7,436 bases of DNA from Flavobacteriales bacterium (GTDB lineage Bacteria; Bacteroidota; Bacteroidia; Flavobacteriales_D; Sanyastnellaceae). Positions 6,477-7,436 of the stretch are shown one piece after another. The notes under the pieces were generated by a model. That model saw only the letters and a list, made by a program, of their open reading frames with translations, had not been told where the DNA came from and ran no database searches. Numbering within the stretch: position 1 is the stretch's first letter; each line of letters starts with the position of its first letter. Location of the stretch: assembly GCA_947464885.1 (NCBI GenBank), contig CANHYZ010000092.1, forward strand, positions 1 through 7,436. Reading direction: 5' to 3'. Both the position numbers and the translations under genes were made by a program.

Positions 6477-7436
6477 TTGTGCAAGTTCAGTAGCGAACGC
6501 CGTGTAGTTTTTGTCTGCATTAAAAAATTCTTCGTAATGCCTTCGCGCGTTGACACGGTATTCGCTATGTGGCAAATCGATAAAATGACGAAAGGCATTC
6601 ACCAAATCATCTTGAGAAAAATCTTTTGATAATAACACTCCCGTATAACCATCAACAACGATTTCACTAGTGCCATAGTCACGCACTCCAATCGCAGGAA
6701 TTCCATGCGCCATACTTTCCATAATGGCCACAGGTAAGCCTTCAGACGAGCTAACGTTCACAAACAAATCAACGTGATTTGCAGCATAGAATCGACGAAT
6801 TTCACTATTATGAGTTTGTCCTTTGTATTCCAGAATAACTTCATTCGAGGTAACAGAATCAATAGCCTGCTGCTTGAGGGGACCATCTCCGAAATGAATC
6901 CAGCGCGCCTTTCGGTTAAGTTTAGATAATGCATAACCAATCAGGTGTATCCGTTTCCGTTCATCTACACCAGAGCATGATACAACAACAAGCTCATCGG
7001 CGCTTTTCGACTCAGGGTTCAATCCACAATCAAACACACCCAGATATCGTCGTTCAAGTTTATAGGAGGGAACTGTTTTTAGCATGTATGACAAACCATG
7101 ATTACTAATAGGAAAGATTTTCGACACATTCCTTTGTTTGAAGAACCTGAATGGAAGTGAAACTATATTGGGATCGGGAGACTTCCAATCTTCGTGGTAT
7201 AAGTCCAGCGCATGAGCGCGGCACACGAACCCAGGAATGACTCCCTGTTGTTTCAAAATTGCCAAACAAACCGCAGAGGTGCTAAACCAATAGGAGTAGT
7301 AAACAACATCCTTCTGATCCAAACCGCGCTTCAGAATAAACCTCTTCAAACCAGCGGCCATGGCAGATTGAGTAAGCCATGTCGCAAAAAATTTCCGTGC
7401 ATTCTTTAACCACCACAATTTGGTTTTTCCTTGGAA
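6459..7436 (-). CDS. GT4-family glycosyltransferase, probably exopolysaccharide or capsule type, 5' end outside window
   Basis: The visible 325 residues are open to the right edge. The first possible start inside is a TTG at 7418-7416, with six in-frame codons upstream of it, so the real start is probably beyond the window. GT4 enzymes are usually 370-420 residues, implying roughly 50-100 are missing. The fold is GT-B: the visible N-terminal half has CRAHALDLYHED, like the RAHxxDLY segment of WcaL-type colanic acid glycosyltransferases. The nucleotide-sugar domain has SGVDERKR, HFGDGPL and SSSEGLPVAIMESMAHGIP, which contains the E-x7-E motif of retaining GT4 enzymes, then VVDGYTGVLL. It would add a sugar from a nucleotide donor to a lipid-linked glycan at the inner membrane; donor and acceptor are unknown. 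It converges on sucA with an 18-base overlap. Sampled GC is nearer 40% than the roughly 50% of sucA, consistent with a variable surface-polysaccharide locus. Confidence 0.92.
   Translation of the reverse strand, partial: FQGKTKLWWLKNARKFFATWLTQSAMAAGLKRFILKRGLDQKDVVYYSYWFSTSAVCLAILKQQGVIPGFVCRAHALDLYHEDWKSPDPNIVSLPFRFFKQRNVSKIFPISNHGLSYMLKTVPSYKLERRYLGVFDCGLNPESKSADELVVVSCSGVDERKRIHLIGYALSKLNRKARWIHFGDGPLKQQAIDSVTSNEVILEYKGQTHNSEIRRFYAANHVDLFVNVSSSEGLPVAIMESMAHGIPAIGVRDYGTSEIVVDGYTGVLLSKDFSQDDLVNAFRHFIDLPHSEYRVNARRHYEEFFNADKNYTAFATELAQSGFHS

Overview
The window looks like chromosomal DNA from a free-living Bacteroidota bacterium, most plausibly Flavobacteriales-like, although the order is a guess. 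The evidence is a TonB-dependent receptor with an N-terminal carboxypeptidase-like domain, a lipoprotein with an acidic export signal after its lipidated cysteine, a SucA whose N-terminus has the Bacteroidota form, almost no Shine-Dalgarno sequences, and TAnnTTTG/TAnnTTCG promoter-like elements upstream of genes. GC is about 50% in the sucA lines I counted by hand and nearer 40% in the glycosyltransferase at the right end.

Layout, left to right: (1) 1-155, minus: N-terminus of an NADP-type glutamate dehydrogenase (gdhA), cut by the window edge. (2) 271-831, plus: a small surface-type lipoprotein, divergent from gdhA. (3) 838-3180, minus: an outer-membrane TonB-dependent receptor of 780 residues, tail-to-tail with the lipoprotein gene with a 6-base gap. 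(4) 3281-3640, plus: a 119-residue mainly helical protein of unknown function, divergent from the receptor. (5) 3726-6476, plus: complete 2-oxoglutarate dehydrogenase E1 (sucA). (6) 6459-7436, minus: a GT4-family glycosyltransferase whose frame runs off the right edge; its 3' end overlaps the sucA 3' end by 18 bases.

The genes do not form one pathway. gdhA and sucA meet at 2-oxoglutarate: GdhA interconverts it with glutamate and SucA oxidises it in the TCA cycle. They are separated by envelope genes on alternating strands, so they are not an operon. Only the small unknown gene and sucA share a direction and could be co-transcribed, and sucA has its own candidate promoter. The sucB gene that often follows sucA is absent directly downstream, where what may be the edge of a polysaccharide cluster begins.

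I found no RNA genes, CRISPR array, insertion sequence, phage gene or clear intrinsic terminator. I do not see a new multi-gene system here. The items most worth following are the small unknown protein beside sucA, the recurring TAnnTTYG element upstream of every visible gene start, the sucA/glycosyltransferase junction, and the likely surface-exported lipoprotein.
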